From contig VFZO01000033.1 of assembly GCA_016871155.1 (NCBI GenBank), forward strand, positions 1-35,558: DNA of 35,558 nt. Reading direction: 5' to 3'. Numbering within the stretch: position 1 is the stretch's first letter; every line of letters begins with the position of its first letter. Below, in pieces: positions 7,123 through 14,843 of the stretch. The notes under the pieces are model-generated. The model saw only the letters and a list, made by a program, of their open reading frames with translations. It ran no database searches and was not told the origin of the DNA. Position numbers and translations under genes: made by a program. The stretch comes from Acidobacteriota bacterium (lineage in GTDB: Bacteria > Acidobacteriota > Terriglobia > Bryobacterales > Bryobacteraceae).

Positions 7123-8453
7123 TCGACCACCTCCACACGGGTCACGATCTCTTCGCGAGGAATCAGTGCGGGCCAATACGCGATCACCTCCCGCACCGGC
7201 GGCCGGCCGTCGCCATACCCTGTCGCCGTCGGCGGACCATTGAGTACGAGCGGGATCAACTCCCGCGTGAAGCGATCGACGGACTTTTTGTTCCGATCCT
7301 GCACGCCGATGCGAAGCATCACCTCCGCGGGCTGCGAATTGGCTGGCGCGGCGGGCCCGTGGCAAGCGTTCGCGCCGAAGAATTCGCTGTCCATCGCCGC
7401 GAACCGCAGGTTGAGATCCTCCAGCCTCTGGCGCACAATGCGGTCCGCGAGTTGCGCCTTCTCCAGCGCGTTGGGCCAACTGTAGCAGAGCGTGCCGATC
7501 GCCTTGTACCCGTCGTGATAACTGATGGAGATTTTCAAGAAAGGTGTCGCGGGGCGGCCCTGAATCCCGGTGACCCGGACGCGGTCCGGTCCGTCGCTCG
7601 CCAGCCGGACCGTAGTGAAGTCGGCGATGCCGTCTGGCGTGATGTAGTTGTGCGGGTCGCCGAGTTCGTAGAGGAGCTGTTCCTTCACGGTGTCGAGCGA
7701 GACCCGGCCTCCGGTGCCAGTATGCTTGGTAATCACGAAGCTGCCGTCCGGTTCGGCCTCGATGATGGGGTAGCCGATGTTCGCGAAGTCGGGCATCGAC
7801 TGCCAGTCCGCGATGCAGTTGCCGCCCGTGCACTGCGCGCCGCATTCGACGATATGCCCCGCGATGGTCCCCGCGGCCAGGAGATGAAAATCGGCCGGCT
7901 TCCAGCCGAAGGCGTGAATCATCGGGCCCACGGCAAGCGCCGTGTCGGTGCAGCGGCCGGCGATCACTACATCGGCGCCCGTCCCGAGCGCCTCGGCGAG
8001 CGGGAACGCCCCGATGTAGGCGTTGGCCGAAGTGATCTCCGATCCAATCTCAGACAGCGGTTTTCCCGTATCGAGGTTCCGCAGCTCCAGCCCGCGCGCG
8101 AGGAAATCCGGAATGCGGTCCAACACATCGTCACCGATGACGACGGCGACCTTGAGTTGCGGCGCCAGCCGCTTCACCTCGCGGGCGCAGGCCACTGGAT
8201 TGACGCCGCCGGCATTCGCGATGACCTTCACGCCCCGTTCCTTAATGCGTGCGGCGATGCGGCCGATCAGCGGCGGAAAATCCCGCGCATAGCCCAGATT
8301 GGGGTCGGCCTGCTTCTGCTTCTGCACGATAGACATGGTGACCTCGGCAAGGTAGTCGAGGATCAGATAGTCGATGGGGCCCTGCTCCACCAGGCGAACG
8401 GGCGCTTCGAGCCAGTCCCCCCAAAAGCCTTGGCCGTTGGCGATGCGAATCAT
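7119..8453 (-). CDS. Acyclic terpene utilisation AtuA family protein (N-terminal domain)
   Basis: This is a 444-residue cytoplasmic protein of the AtuA/DUF1446 family. Characteristic segments are MIRIANGQGFWGDWLEAP at the start, LDYLAEVTMSIVQKQK, VIANAGGVNP, VVIAGRCTDTALAVGPM and CGAQCTGGNCIADW. AtuA is needed for citronellol and geraniol catabolism in pseudomonads, but its reaction is unresolved. In Pseudomonas AtuA is one longer chain. Here the C-terminal domain is a separate downstream gene linked by ATGA. The start at 8453 is fixed by an ATGA overlap with the stop of the carboxylase gene. The frame stays open upstream to 9695, but only because it is a shadow of the carboxylase gene. Confidence 0.9.
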   Translation of the reverse strand: MIRIANGQGFWGDWLEAPVRLVEQGPIDYLILDYLAEVTMSIVQKQKQADPNLGYARDFPPLIGRIAARIKERGVKVIANAGGVNPVACAREVKRLAPQLKVAVVIGDDVLDRIPDFLARGLELRNLDTGKPLSEIGSEITSANAYIGAFPLAEALGTGADVVIAGRCTDTALAVGPMIHAFGWKPADFHLLAAGTIAGHIVECGAQCTGGNCIADWQSMPDFANIGYPIIEAEPDGSFVITKHTGTGGRVSLDTVKEQLLYELGDPHNYITPDGIADFTTVRLASDGPDRVRVTGIQGRPATPFLKISISYHDGYKAIGTLCYSWPNALEKAQLADRIVRQRLEDLNLRFAAMDSEFFGANACHGPAAPANSQPAEVMLRIGVQDRNKKSVDRFTRELIPLVLNGPPTATGYGDGRPPVREVIAYWPALIPREEIVTRVEVVE

Positions 8454-10012
8454 GGTTGACAGGCCTCCAGAGCAAGCGTTACGGTGTCCCGCGTGGCGGC
8501 CGGGTCGATGATCGCGTCGCAGTGCCCGCGTGCGGCCGCGTATCGCGCGTCCAGCCAACGGTCGTAGTCGGCGCGCGTCTTGTCGATCTTTTGTTGCAAC
8601 TCCCCGGGCACCGGCTGCCCCGCTTGCTTCAGCCGCTCCAACTCCGGTCCGTGAATAGCCTGCACAGCCGAGTCGCCTTCCATCACGCCGATCCGCGCCG
8701 TTGGCCAGGAGAAGGTGAAGTTCGGATCGAAGCCCTGGCTCGCCATGGCGTAGTAGCCCGCGCCCGACGCGTGATTGACCGTAATGGCAATTTTCGGAAC
8801 CGTCGCGCACGCCATGGACTCCACCATCTCCGCCCCGGCGCGAATGATGCCGCTGCGTTCCGCCTCGACGCCGACCATAAAGCCGCTCACGTCCTGGAAG
8901 TAAAGCAGCGGCAGGCGCGCGCGTTCCGCGTGTTCGACGAAGTAGTTCACTTTCCCCGCGGATTCCGTGTAGACGATGCCGCCGATGCGCGGGCCGCGTT
9001 CGGACTTCAAGAAGCCCCGGCGGTTCGCGATGATGCCCACGGCGTGCCCGTTCCAGCGCGCCTCCGCACAGAGAAACTCGGGTGCGAATTCGGGCTGGAA
9101 TTCGACGAGGGTCCCGGCGTCGGCGAGGCACGACAGAAGATCTTCCATCGAGTACGGCAGTCGATGATCGGACGGAAGAATGCTGTCGAGATCCGCCGCC
9201 GGGCGGGCCGGCCCCGGCCCTTTGGCGCGTACCGTTGGAGGAGGCATGGCCAGAAAGCGTTTTCGAATCATTCGCAGGCACTCTTCGTCGTTCGCGGCCC
9301 GAAAGTGCGCCACGCCGGACTGCGTGGTGTGCATCCGCGCGCCGCCCAGCGATTCCGCGCTGGTCACCTGGCCCGTCGCGCCCTTCACCAGATTGGGTCC
9401 GCCCAGTCCCATGAAACTCGTGCCTTCCACCATGTAGATCACATCGGACAAAGCGGGCAGATACGCCCCGCCGGCGATGCACATGCCCATCACCGCGGCA
9501 ATCTGCGGAACCTGGAGCTTTCGCCGCATCAGCGAGTTGTAATAGAAAATGCGCGAGGCGCCATACTGGCCGGGAAAGATGCCATCCTGCAACGGCAGGT
9601 TGACGCCGGCCGAATCCACCAGATAGACGATCGGGATGCGATTCCGCATCGCGATCTCCTGCGCGCGAAGAATCTTCGTGATGGTCTCGGGCCACCAGGC
9701 TCCCGCTTTCACCGTAGCGTCGTTGGCGACGATGACCGCAGGGCGGCCATGGATCTTCCCGACCACCGTCACAACTCCCGCGCCGGGTGCTTGGCCGTCG
9801 TAGCGATCATAGGCCACGAGCAGTCCGATCTCCTGGACGTGCGTGTTTTCGTCGAGCAGCTTCTCGATCCGCTCCCGCGCCGTCAGTTTGCCGTCGCGAT
9901 GCTGCTTTTCGATCTTGGCCGCGCCACCGCCCTCCCGCAATTTCGATTCGAGCGCCGACACTTCGGCGGCTTTTTCACGCAGCCAATTCGACATGGGTTC
10001 CGCTTCAGCCAT
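8450..10012 (-). CDS. Acyl-CoA carboxylase, carboxyltransferase (beta) subunit
   Basis: This is about 520 residues and belongs to the biotin-dependent carboxyltransferase family of methylcrotonyl-, geranyl- and propionyl-CoA carboxylase beta subunits. N-terminal half: KLTARERIEKLLDE, VGKIHGRPAVIVANDATVKAG, YLVDSAGVNLPLQ, MGMCIAGGAYLPALSD and FMGLGGPNLVKGATGQ. C-terminal half: YFQDVSGFMVGVEAERSGIIRAGAEM and NHASGAGYYAMASQGFDPNF. The pattern is closest to methylcrotonyl/geranyl-CoA carboxylases, in keeping with the AtuA genes downstream. The start is uncertain. ATGs at 10033, 10012 and 9994 are all in frame, none has a strong ribosome site, and the first overlaps the divergent ATG at 10032. No biotin carboxylase/carrier (alpha) subunit lies in this window. 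Confidence 0.9.
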   Translation of the reverse strand: MAEAEPMSNWLREKAAEVSALESKLREGGGAAKIEKQHRDGKLTARERIEKLLDENTHVQEIGLLVAYDRYDGQAPGAGVVTVVGKIHGRPAVIVANDATVKAGAWWPETITKILRAQEIAMRNRIPIVYLVDSAGVNLPLQDGIFPGQYGASRIFYYNSLMRRKLQVPQIAAVMGMCIAGGAYLPALSDVIYMVEGTSFMGLGGPNLVKGATGQVTSAESLGGARMHTTQSGVAHFRAANDEECLRMIRKRFLAMPPPTVRAKGPGPARPAADLDSILPSDHRLPYSMEDLLSCLADAGTLVEFQPEFAPEFLCAEARWNGHAVGIIANRRGFLKSERGPRIGGIVYTESAGKVNYFVEHAERARLPLLYFQDVSGFMVGVEAERSGIIRAGAEMVESMACATVPKIAITVNHASGAGYYAMASQGFDPNFTFSWPTARIGVMEGDSAVQAIHGPELERLKQAGQPVPGELQQKIDKTRADYDRWLDARYAAARGHCDAIIDPAATRDTVTLALEACQP

Positions 10013-10031
10013 GTTAGCTTGAAAGGCAGTC

Positions 10032-11108
10032 ATGCTTGGACTCGATGCACGCGCCGCACGCGCCACCTGGACCGTTGCCGTTGTCCTTTTGGCCCTGGAA
10101 TTGGCGTGGCTGGCCAGGACGACCATCCTGGTCTTCGCCCTGGCCGTGCTGCTGGCCTACCTGCTGAGTCCACTGGTGCAACTGGTTTCCGGACTGCTGC
10201 CAGCGCGCGCCCCAAAAGTCGCCCCGGCGGCGCTCGTCTATCTCGCCGGCGCTGGCGCCGTCGTCGGAGCGGCGTTGGTGGTCGGCACGCGCATTGTCTC
10301 GGAAGCGGCCGAGTTGGCCAGCAAGCTGCCGGAGCTGCTTTCCACCCGCGACATACTGCTCGATCGCTACCTGCCCTCGGTCTTCTGGCCGTACAAGGAA
10401 GAGATTCGGTCCACCCTAGCCGCGCAGGCGGAGGCCGGCAAGGAACTGCTGCTGCCCGCGCTGACGGGGCTTGGCAAGGGTTTGCTCAGTCAACTGTCGT
10501 CGGTAATTTACGTGATTCTGGTGCCGATTCTCGCGTTCTTGATCCAACTCTCCCTGCGCGACATTCGCGCGTCCGTCGTGAACCTGTTCCGAGGTGTGGG
10601 CCGCGGGCAGCTGGTGCGTGACATCCTGAGCGACATCGACGCGCTGCTGGGTCTGTACATGCGCGCCGTATTCTTGTTGGCGCTTGCGGTGTTCGTTTCC
10701 CACACGCTGTTCTTCGGTGTCGTGGGTGTCCCGTATTCGGCGCTGCTGGCTGGCGTCTGCGGCCTGCTCGAGTTTGTCCCGGTTGTCGGCTGGCTTTCCG
10801 GAATGGTGATTACGATTTCGGTGGCTGCGTTTGCCGGCTATGCGCACCTTGGCTGGCTGATCGTTTTCTTCGTGGCCTACCGGCTGTTTCAGGACTACGT
10901 CTTGCAGCCCTATCTCTACAGCGCCGGCATCGAGATGCATCCGCTTGCCGTGCTCTTCGGAGTGTTGGCCGGTGAACACATCGCGGGCATCACGGGCATG
11001 TTTTTCTCGGTGCCGTTGCTCGCCGTGCTGCGGATTCTCTACCGGCGAGGCTGGGAAGCTAGCGTGGCGTCACCTTCGGCCACGCGAGTTCAAAGCCCTG
11101 TGCCGTAA
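10032..11108 (+). CDS. AI-2E family transporter (YdgG/PerM-type membrane protein)
   Basis: This is a 358-residue inner-membrane permease. Hydrophobic segments lie near residues 13-50, 63-85, 155-180, 215-240 and 240-345, which matches the usual seven or eight helices. Hallmarks are LAYLLSPLVQ near the N-terminus, GVVGVPYSALLAGVCGLLEFVPVVGWLSGM in the middle and YLYSAGIEMHPLAVLFGVLAGEHIAGITGMFFSVPLLAVLRIL at the end. Family members have been linked to export of AI-2 or sodium/proton exchange, so the cargo is unknown. GAAAGG six bases ahead of the ATG supports the start. The last 50 bases overlap the convergent FAD oxidoreductase gene, and the divergent carboxylase gene starts 19 bases away. 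Confidence 0.9.
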   Translation: MLGLDARAARATWTVAVVLLALELAWLARTTILVFALAVLLAYLLSPLVQLVSGLLPARAPKVAPAALVYLAGAGAVVGAALVVGTRIVSEAAELASKLPELLSTRDILLDRYLPSVFWPYKEEIRSTLAAQAEAGKELLLPALTGLGKGLLSQLSSVIYVILVPILAFLIQLSLRDIRASVVNLFRGVGRGQLVRDILSDIDALLGLYMRAVFLLALAVFVSHTLFFGVVGVPYSALLAGVCGLLEFVPVVGWLSGMVITISVAAFAGYAHLGWLIVFFVAYRLFQDYVLQPYLYSAGIEMHPLAVLFGVLAGEHIAGITGMFFSVPLLAVLRILYRRGWEASVASPSATRVQSPVP

Positions 11109-12726
11109 GCTTGGTCTGCAATGCCGCCAGCAGCTTTGGATCGTTGCGAAGCTTGCGCGGCGGATGACCCGTCTTCACAGCCTCCGCGGCCACCGCGCCC
11201 GCCGCTTCGCCGATGTTCCACTCCACGGGGTGCAATCGGTAGCAGCCGTTCGTAATGTGGGTGACGCCAAGATTTTTCGAGCCCGCCAGCAAGTTCTCGA
11301 TCCGGCGGGGCAGCAGCGCGCCGAGCGGAATCTGAAAGGGCAGGGAACTGACGTCGATGTAGTTGTCGCCGCCGCTCGACGGATGAAGATCGATCCGGTA
11401 GCTTCCAACGCCGACGCTGTCCTTGAACGCTTCCGCCGTGACCTCGTCCCGCGGCTTGCCCGTCAACTGCATACGCGCGTCCGTGCCAACATGCTGCTCC
11501 AGCACCGTGAATTCGGCCTGGATGCGGCGCGACTCGCGAATGTAGGGGTACATGGCGAGCCCGTCCTCCGTACCCGCCAGATCACCGCGAAGCCGCAGCC
11601 CCTTCCAGCCCGCTCCGCCGTCAGGGCGCGGGGATTCGGTCTGCATCCAATACAACAAGGAAAGCGATAACTGTTTTCCGCGTTCCAGATGCTTTCCGGC
11701 TTCGCTGGGCGTGCCGCCATGGATGTTTCCCAGCCAGTAATCGTTCTGCGGCCAGTTGATCAGCGAGATGTCGCCGGGATACGCTCCCTCCGCGAAGTTC
11801 CGCTTGTTGGCGATTCGCCGATAGATGAACAGGTTCAGCGGGCCGCCCGGTTTGTTGTCCACGGAAGGATCGAAGATGACATTGCGCGGCTTGAGCGAAA
11901 TGGGGTCCGACATCGACCAGCTCAACAGTTTGCCTGGCCACGCGGGCTTCATCGCCGGCACGTAGTCCCGCCAGAAGGCATACTCGCGCGGCTTCTCAAT
12001 GGTGTGGTCCTCGCCCGCCACATAGTCCACGGCGAAGCACACGGTGAACGATTGGATGTTGGCCGGCTGCGCCTTGGCGGGTGCGTGCGGCTCATTGGTC
12101 TCATTCTGAGATTCGAAGCCGGTGACGTGCTCGATCTTGCCGATCTCAAGCAGGTCGCCTTGCTCGGTCGCATCGATGAAATAGGGCGCCGTGATAGTCT
12201 TCTCCCGCGCGTCGCGCACGGACCGGACTGTAACCCCGCGGATCCGGTCATTGGCGATGTCGACTTTGGATGGCGCGAACTCACGGAGCAGAATCAGTTG
12301 ACCGGCCGAAATGTAAGGCGCGAGCATGGCCTCGAGCACGGCCACCGAGACGTGTGGCTCATGCGTGATGCGCGACACATTTCCGTCGCCGGGATTCAGA
12401 TTCCAACGCGCGCGAGCCTCCGGCGTTAGCGGATAGTGGTCTCGATAGTAAGCGCGGATGCGGTCGCGATAGTTGCGGTAGAGGCGCGTGCCGCCGAACT
12501 GTTCGATCCAAGGATGCTCGTCGGGCGGCACCATCTGCGACGTTAGCTGGCCGCCAATCCACTGCGTCTCTTCCGTCATGACGACACGCATGCCGTTGCG
12601 CAGCGCCGCCACGGCGGCGGCGAAACCGCCGGTGCCGCCGCCGATGACTGCGACATCGGCCTTCAGTTCGCGGGCGTGAAGTACGGAAAGGGAAGAAGCA
12701 AGCAAGAACTCGCGACGGCTTCGCAT
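11059..12726 (-). CDS. Exported FAD-dependent oxidoreductase
   Basis: This is a 555-residue protein of the FAD_oxidored type common in acidobacteria and planctomycetes. An N-terminal RRE-F-LLASSLSVLHA segment resembles a short Tat or Sec signal. The dinucleotide-binding motif follows at once (VAVIGGGTGGFAAAVAALRNG), then TEETQWIGGQLTSQ. YFIDATEQGDLLEIGK is the conserved second FAD-contact segment, and the C-terminal FAD loop is LLAGSKNLGVTHITNG. The substrate is unknown. The start codon sits in the loop of a strong hairpin (12706-12746), which may control translation. The 3' end overlaps the AI-2E transporter gene tail-to-tail by 50 bases. The next gene upstream on this strand is PhoX, ending 39 bases before the start. 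Confidence 0.88.
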   Translation of the reverse strand: MRSRREFLLASSLSVLHARELKADVAVIGGGTGGFAAAVAALRNGMRVVMTEETQWIGGQLTSQMVPPDEHPWIEQFGGTRLYRNYRDRIRAYYRDHYPLTPEARARWNLNPGDGNVSRITHEPHVSVAVLEAMLAPYISAGQLILLREFAPSKVDIANDRIRGVTVRSVRDAREKTITAPYFIDATEQGDLLEIGKIEHVTGFESQNETNEPHAPAKAQPANIQSFTVCFAVDYVAGEDHTIEKPREYAFWRDYVPAMKPAWPGKLLSWSMSDPISLKPRNVIFDPSVDNKPGGPLNLFIYRRIANKRNFAEGAYPGDISLINWPQNDYWLGNIHGGTPSEAGKHLERGKQLSLSLLYWMQTESPRPDGGAGWKGLRLRGDLAGTEDGLAMYPYIRESRRIQAEFTVLEQHVGTDARMQLTGKPRDEVTAEAFKDSVGVGSYRIDLHPSSGGDNYIDVSSLPFQIPLGALLPRRIENLLAGSKNLGVTHITNGCYRLHPVEWNIGEAAGAVAAEAVKTGHPPRKLRNDPKLLAALQTKLTAQGFELAWPKVTPR

Positions 12727-12746
12727 AGCCTTAGTATCGCGAGTTC
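12706..12746 (-). promoter_or_regulatory. Hairpin enclosing the ribosome site and start codon of the FAD oxidoreductase
   Basis: On the minus strand GAACTCGCGA (12746-12737) is matched perfectly by TCGCGAGTTC (12715-12706). The 21-base loop contains TAAGG and the ATG at 12726-12724. Inside the loop, GGCT and AGCC form a second short stem with ATGCGA as the apical loop. In the mRNA this would put the start codon at the tip and part of the Shine-Dalgarno sequence in a stem. The 3' arm encodes Arg-Arg-Glu-Phe of the signal region. A regulatory role is inference; the repeat itself is plain. Confidence 0.5.
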
Positions 12747-12765
12747 CCGCTTGTGACTAGATCCG

Positions 12766-14706
12766 CTAGCTGCCGACGACCGGATTGCCGCGGGATTTTG
12801 AAACGGTGATAATCGTCGGCTTATTGGGCGCGGCGCCGTCGGGGAACGTCGAGGTCAGGTCGCGAGGATTGTCGGTCCAGGCGCCGCCCTCACCGGGGTG
12901 TTGAATGGTCACGAACAACGTGGTGTCGTCGGGATTGAAGACCAGACTCGCCGACTCGGCTCCAACTACGGTGCTGCAGAGCTGCCGGACGAAGCCGCGC
13001 TCCTGCCCGTCGGTGGGAACGGCGAAGATGCCGTCGTTTCCGGGGAGAGTGCTGGGCATGCCATCCGTGGCGATCCAGAGATTTCCCTTGGAGTCGAACG
13101 TGATGTTGTCCGGAGCGGCCAGCGCGGCGGCCTTCGCCGGGTCGTACCCGGCGAAGAACGTGCCGTGCGCCGGATTGTTGCCGTCGCCGCAGAGGATGAA
13201 GATCTCCCAGAAAAACTTGGTGGCGGCGTGATCGCCGTTGTCTTCCGTGATCTCGAGGATGTGTCCCCAGCGGTTGTTGGCGCGCGGGTTGGCCTTGTCC
13301 TTGTCGCGATCTGTGCGTGACGTGTTGTTCGTCAACGCCAGATAAACCTTCCCGTTCACCGGATTCACTTCCATGTCCTCCGGGCGGTCCATGCGCGTGG
13401 CGCCCAGCGCGGCGGCCGCGCCGCGCGTGTCAATCAGCACTTCGGCCTGGCTGGCGAAGCCGTTCGCCGCCGTCAGCGGGCCGGCGCCGAAAACAAGAGG
13501 AAGCCAGTCGCCGGTGCCATCGTCGTTGAACTTCGCCACATAAAGCGTCCCGCTGTCCAACAGGTCGGTGTTCGCGGCGCGATCCAGGTGATTGTAGCGG
13601 CCGGTGGAGACGAACTTGTACGCGAACTGGAATCGTTCATCGTCGCCGGAGTACGCGGCGACGCGGCCGTCGGGCGCCACTTGAATCGTGCAGCCTTCAT
13701 GGCGGAAACGCCCGATGGCCGTTCTCTTTTTCGGAACGGAGTTCGGGTCATAGGGATCGAACTCGACGACCCAGCCGAAGCGGAACGCTTCGTTGGGTTC
13801 CTTGCCCAGGTCGAAGCGATCGTAGTGGCGGGACCAGGGGTATCCTCCCGCCGCATTCGGCATGCCGTACCGCGTGTGAATGTCTTTCGTGCGGCCCGCC
13901 GGAACCGCGTTCGCGTTGGCGAAATACTGATGAAAATTCTCTTCGCCGGTTAAGACCGTGCCCCACGGTGTCTTGCCGCCGGCACAGTTGTTCAGCGTTC
14001 CCATTACGCGCCGGCCGGTGGGATCCGTGCCGGTGCGCAGGAGCGCATGGCCCGCCGCGGGACCGGTGAGTTCCATCGGAGTGAAGGCAGTGATGCGCCG
14101 GCCGTAGCGGCCTCCTGGAATGGGGCTCCAGTTGCCTGTGCGGTCCCGGATCACTTCGAATACAGACAAGCCGTGCGCATTGAGTTCGACGTCGGTCATC
14201 GCCTTCGTCTGCCCCGCCGCGTTCCAGTTCTTCCACATCAGCTCGGGATTCGTGTACTCATGGTTGACGGCGATCAGGCCGTGATTGGGGTTCGGTACGT
14301 CGTGGGCCGGCAGCGGAAAGAAATCCAGCCAGTCGTTGTTGTAGCCGAACTGCTTGGACTGCGCTTCCGGCGTCAGATTGTTCGGGTCGAACGCAGGCGC
14401 GTCGGCGGTGATCGGATCGCCCCATTTGATAAGGATGCCGACTTTGTAGTCCGCTGGCACATTCACCGCGTCTTCCCGCGAGAGGGAGATCGGCGTAAAC
14501 GTGAGGCGCGAATCCTTCGCGGCTTCCTTCGCGGAGTCGATCAAGGCCTCCGCCGAAACGCCGGCCGATTCCTGGGCTCCCGCCTGTGCGCCCATCAGCG
14601 CCACCGCCGGAATGCTTTTAAAGAAGCCGCCCAGCATTGCCCGCCGGGCAAATCTGCGTTCCATCACTTCGCCGAATGCGCGATTGCTACGTAGTTCTTC
14701 GCTCAC
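12766..14706 (-). CDS. phoX: PhoX-family alkaline phosphatase (DUF839)
   Basis: This is a 646-residue Tat-exported protein. The twin-arginine region RRFARRAMLGGFFKSIPAVALMGAQAGA fits PhoX, whose calcium- and iron-dependent phosphatases fold in the cytosol before export. Family segments are WGDPI near residue 95, NDWLDFFPL, IAVNHEYTNPELMW (metal-binding Glu and His), LTGEENFHQYF, GRFRHEGCTIQVAPDGRVAAYSGDD, RPEDMEVNPVNGKVYLALTNN and PDNITFDSKGNLWIATDGMP. The protein hydrolyses phosphate mono- or diesters outside the cytoplasm. The GTG start at 14706 has AGGAGA eight bases upstream. A role in phosphate scavenging follows from family knowledge. I saw no convincing Pho box upstream. Confidence 0.92.
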   Translation of the reverse strand: MSEELRSNRAFGEVMERRFARRAMLGGFFKSIPAVALMGAQAGAQESAGVSAEALIDSAKEAAKDSRLTFTPISLSREDAVNVPADYKVGILIKWGDPITADAPAFDPNNLTPEAQSKQFGYNNDWLDFFPLPAHDVPNPNHGLIAVNHEYTNPELMWKNWNAAGQTKAMTDVELNAHGLSVFEVIRDRTGNWSPIPGGRYGRRITAFTPMELTGPAAGHALLRTGTDPTGRRVMGTLNNCAGGKTPWGTVLTGEENFHQYFANANAVPAGRTKDIHTRYGMPNAAGGYPWSRHYDRFDLGKEPNEAFRFGWVVEFDPYDPNSVPKKRTAIGRFRHEGCTIQVAPDGRVAAYSGDDERFQFAYKFVSTGRYNHLDRAANTDLLDSGTLYVAKFNDDGTGDWLPLVFGAGPLTAANGFASQAEVLIDTRGAAAALGATRMDRPEDMEVNPVNGKVYLALTNNTSRTDRDKDKANPRANNRWGHILEITEDNGDHAATKFFWEIFILCGDGNNPAHGTFFAGYDPAKAAALAAPDNITFDSKGNLWIATDGMPSTLPGNDGIFAVPTDGQERGFVRQLCSTVVGAESASLVFNPDDTTLFVTIQHPGEGGAWTDNPRDLTSTFPDGAAPNKPTIITVSKSRGNPVVGS

Positions 14707-14714
14707 GAAAAGTT

Positions 14715-14720
14715 TCTCCT
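14715..14720 (-). promoter_or_regulatory. Ribosome binding site of phoX
   Basis: AGGAGA on the minus strand lies eight bases before the GTG at 14706-14704, which fixes this non-ATG start. Confidence 0.65.
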
Positions 14721-14783
14721 GGATTGGTTACAACCACCTATTAGTAGGCGAGAGGCCGCGACAGCTTCATGAAAGCGACGCTT

Positions 14784-14798
14784 AAATTCCGTGAATTT
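14784..14798. promoter_or_regulatory. Operator-like dyad in the phoX / anchor-V intergenic region
   Basis: AAATTC and GAATTT form a perfect six-base dyad separated by CGT. It lies in the 137-base gap between the divergent phoX and choice-of-anchor V genes, where a repressor or activator serving both could bind. It is AT-rich in a GC-rich background. No protein partner can be named. Confidence 0.25.
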
Positions 14799-14843
14799 CA
14801 AGAGTCATGGATTCGACATGTTCGCCGGCGATACTGAGGAGGT

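Noticed and set aside
8454-9695. Extension of the AtuA gene upstream to 9695
   Set aside because: The extra residues are an out-of-phase reading of the carboxylase gene. The ATGA overlap at 8450-8453 fixes the start.
8456-10621. Long plus-strand open frame across the carboxylase gene
   Set aside because: It is antisense to a gene with clear family motifs; long shadow frames are expected at this G+C. The translation is Arg-rich and matches nothing I know.
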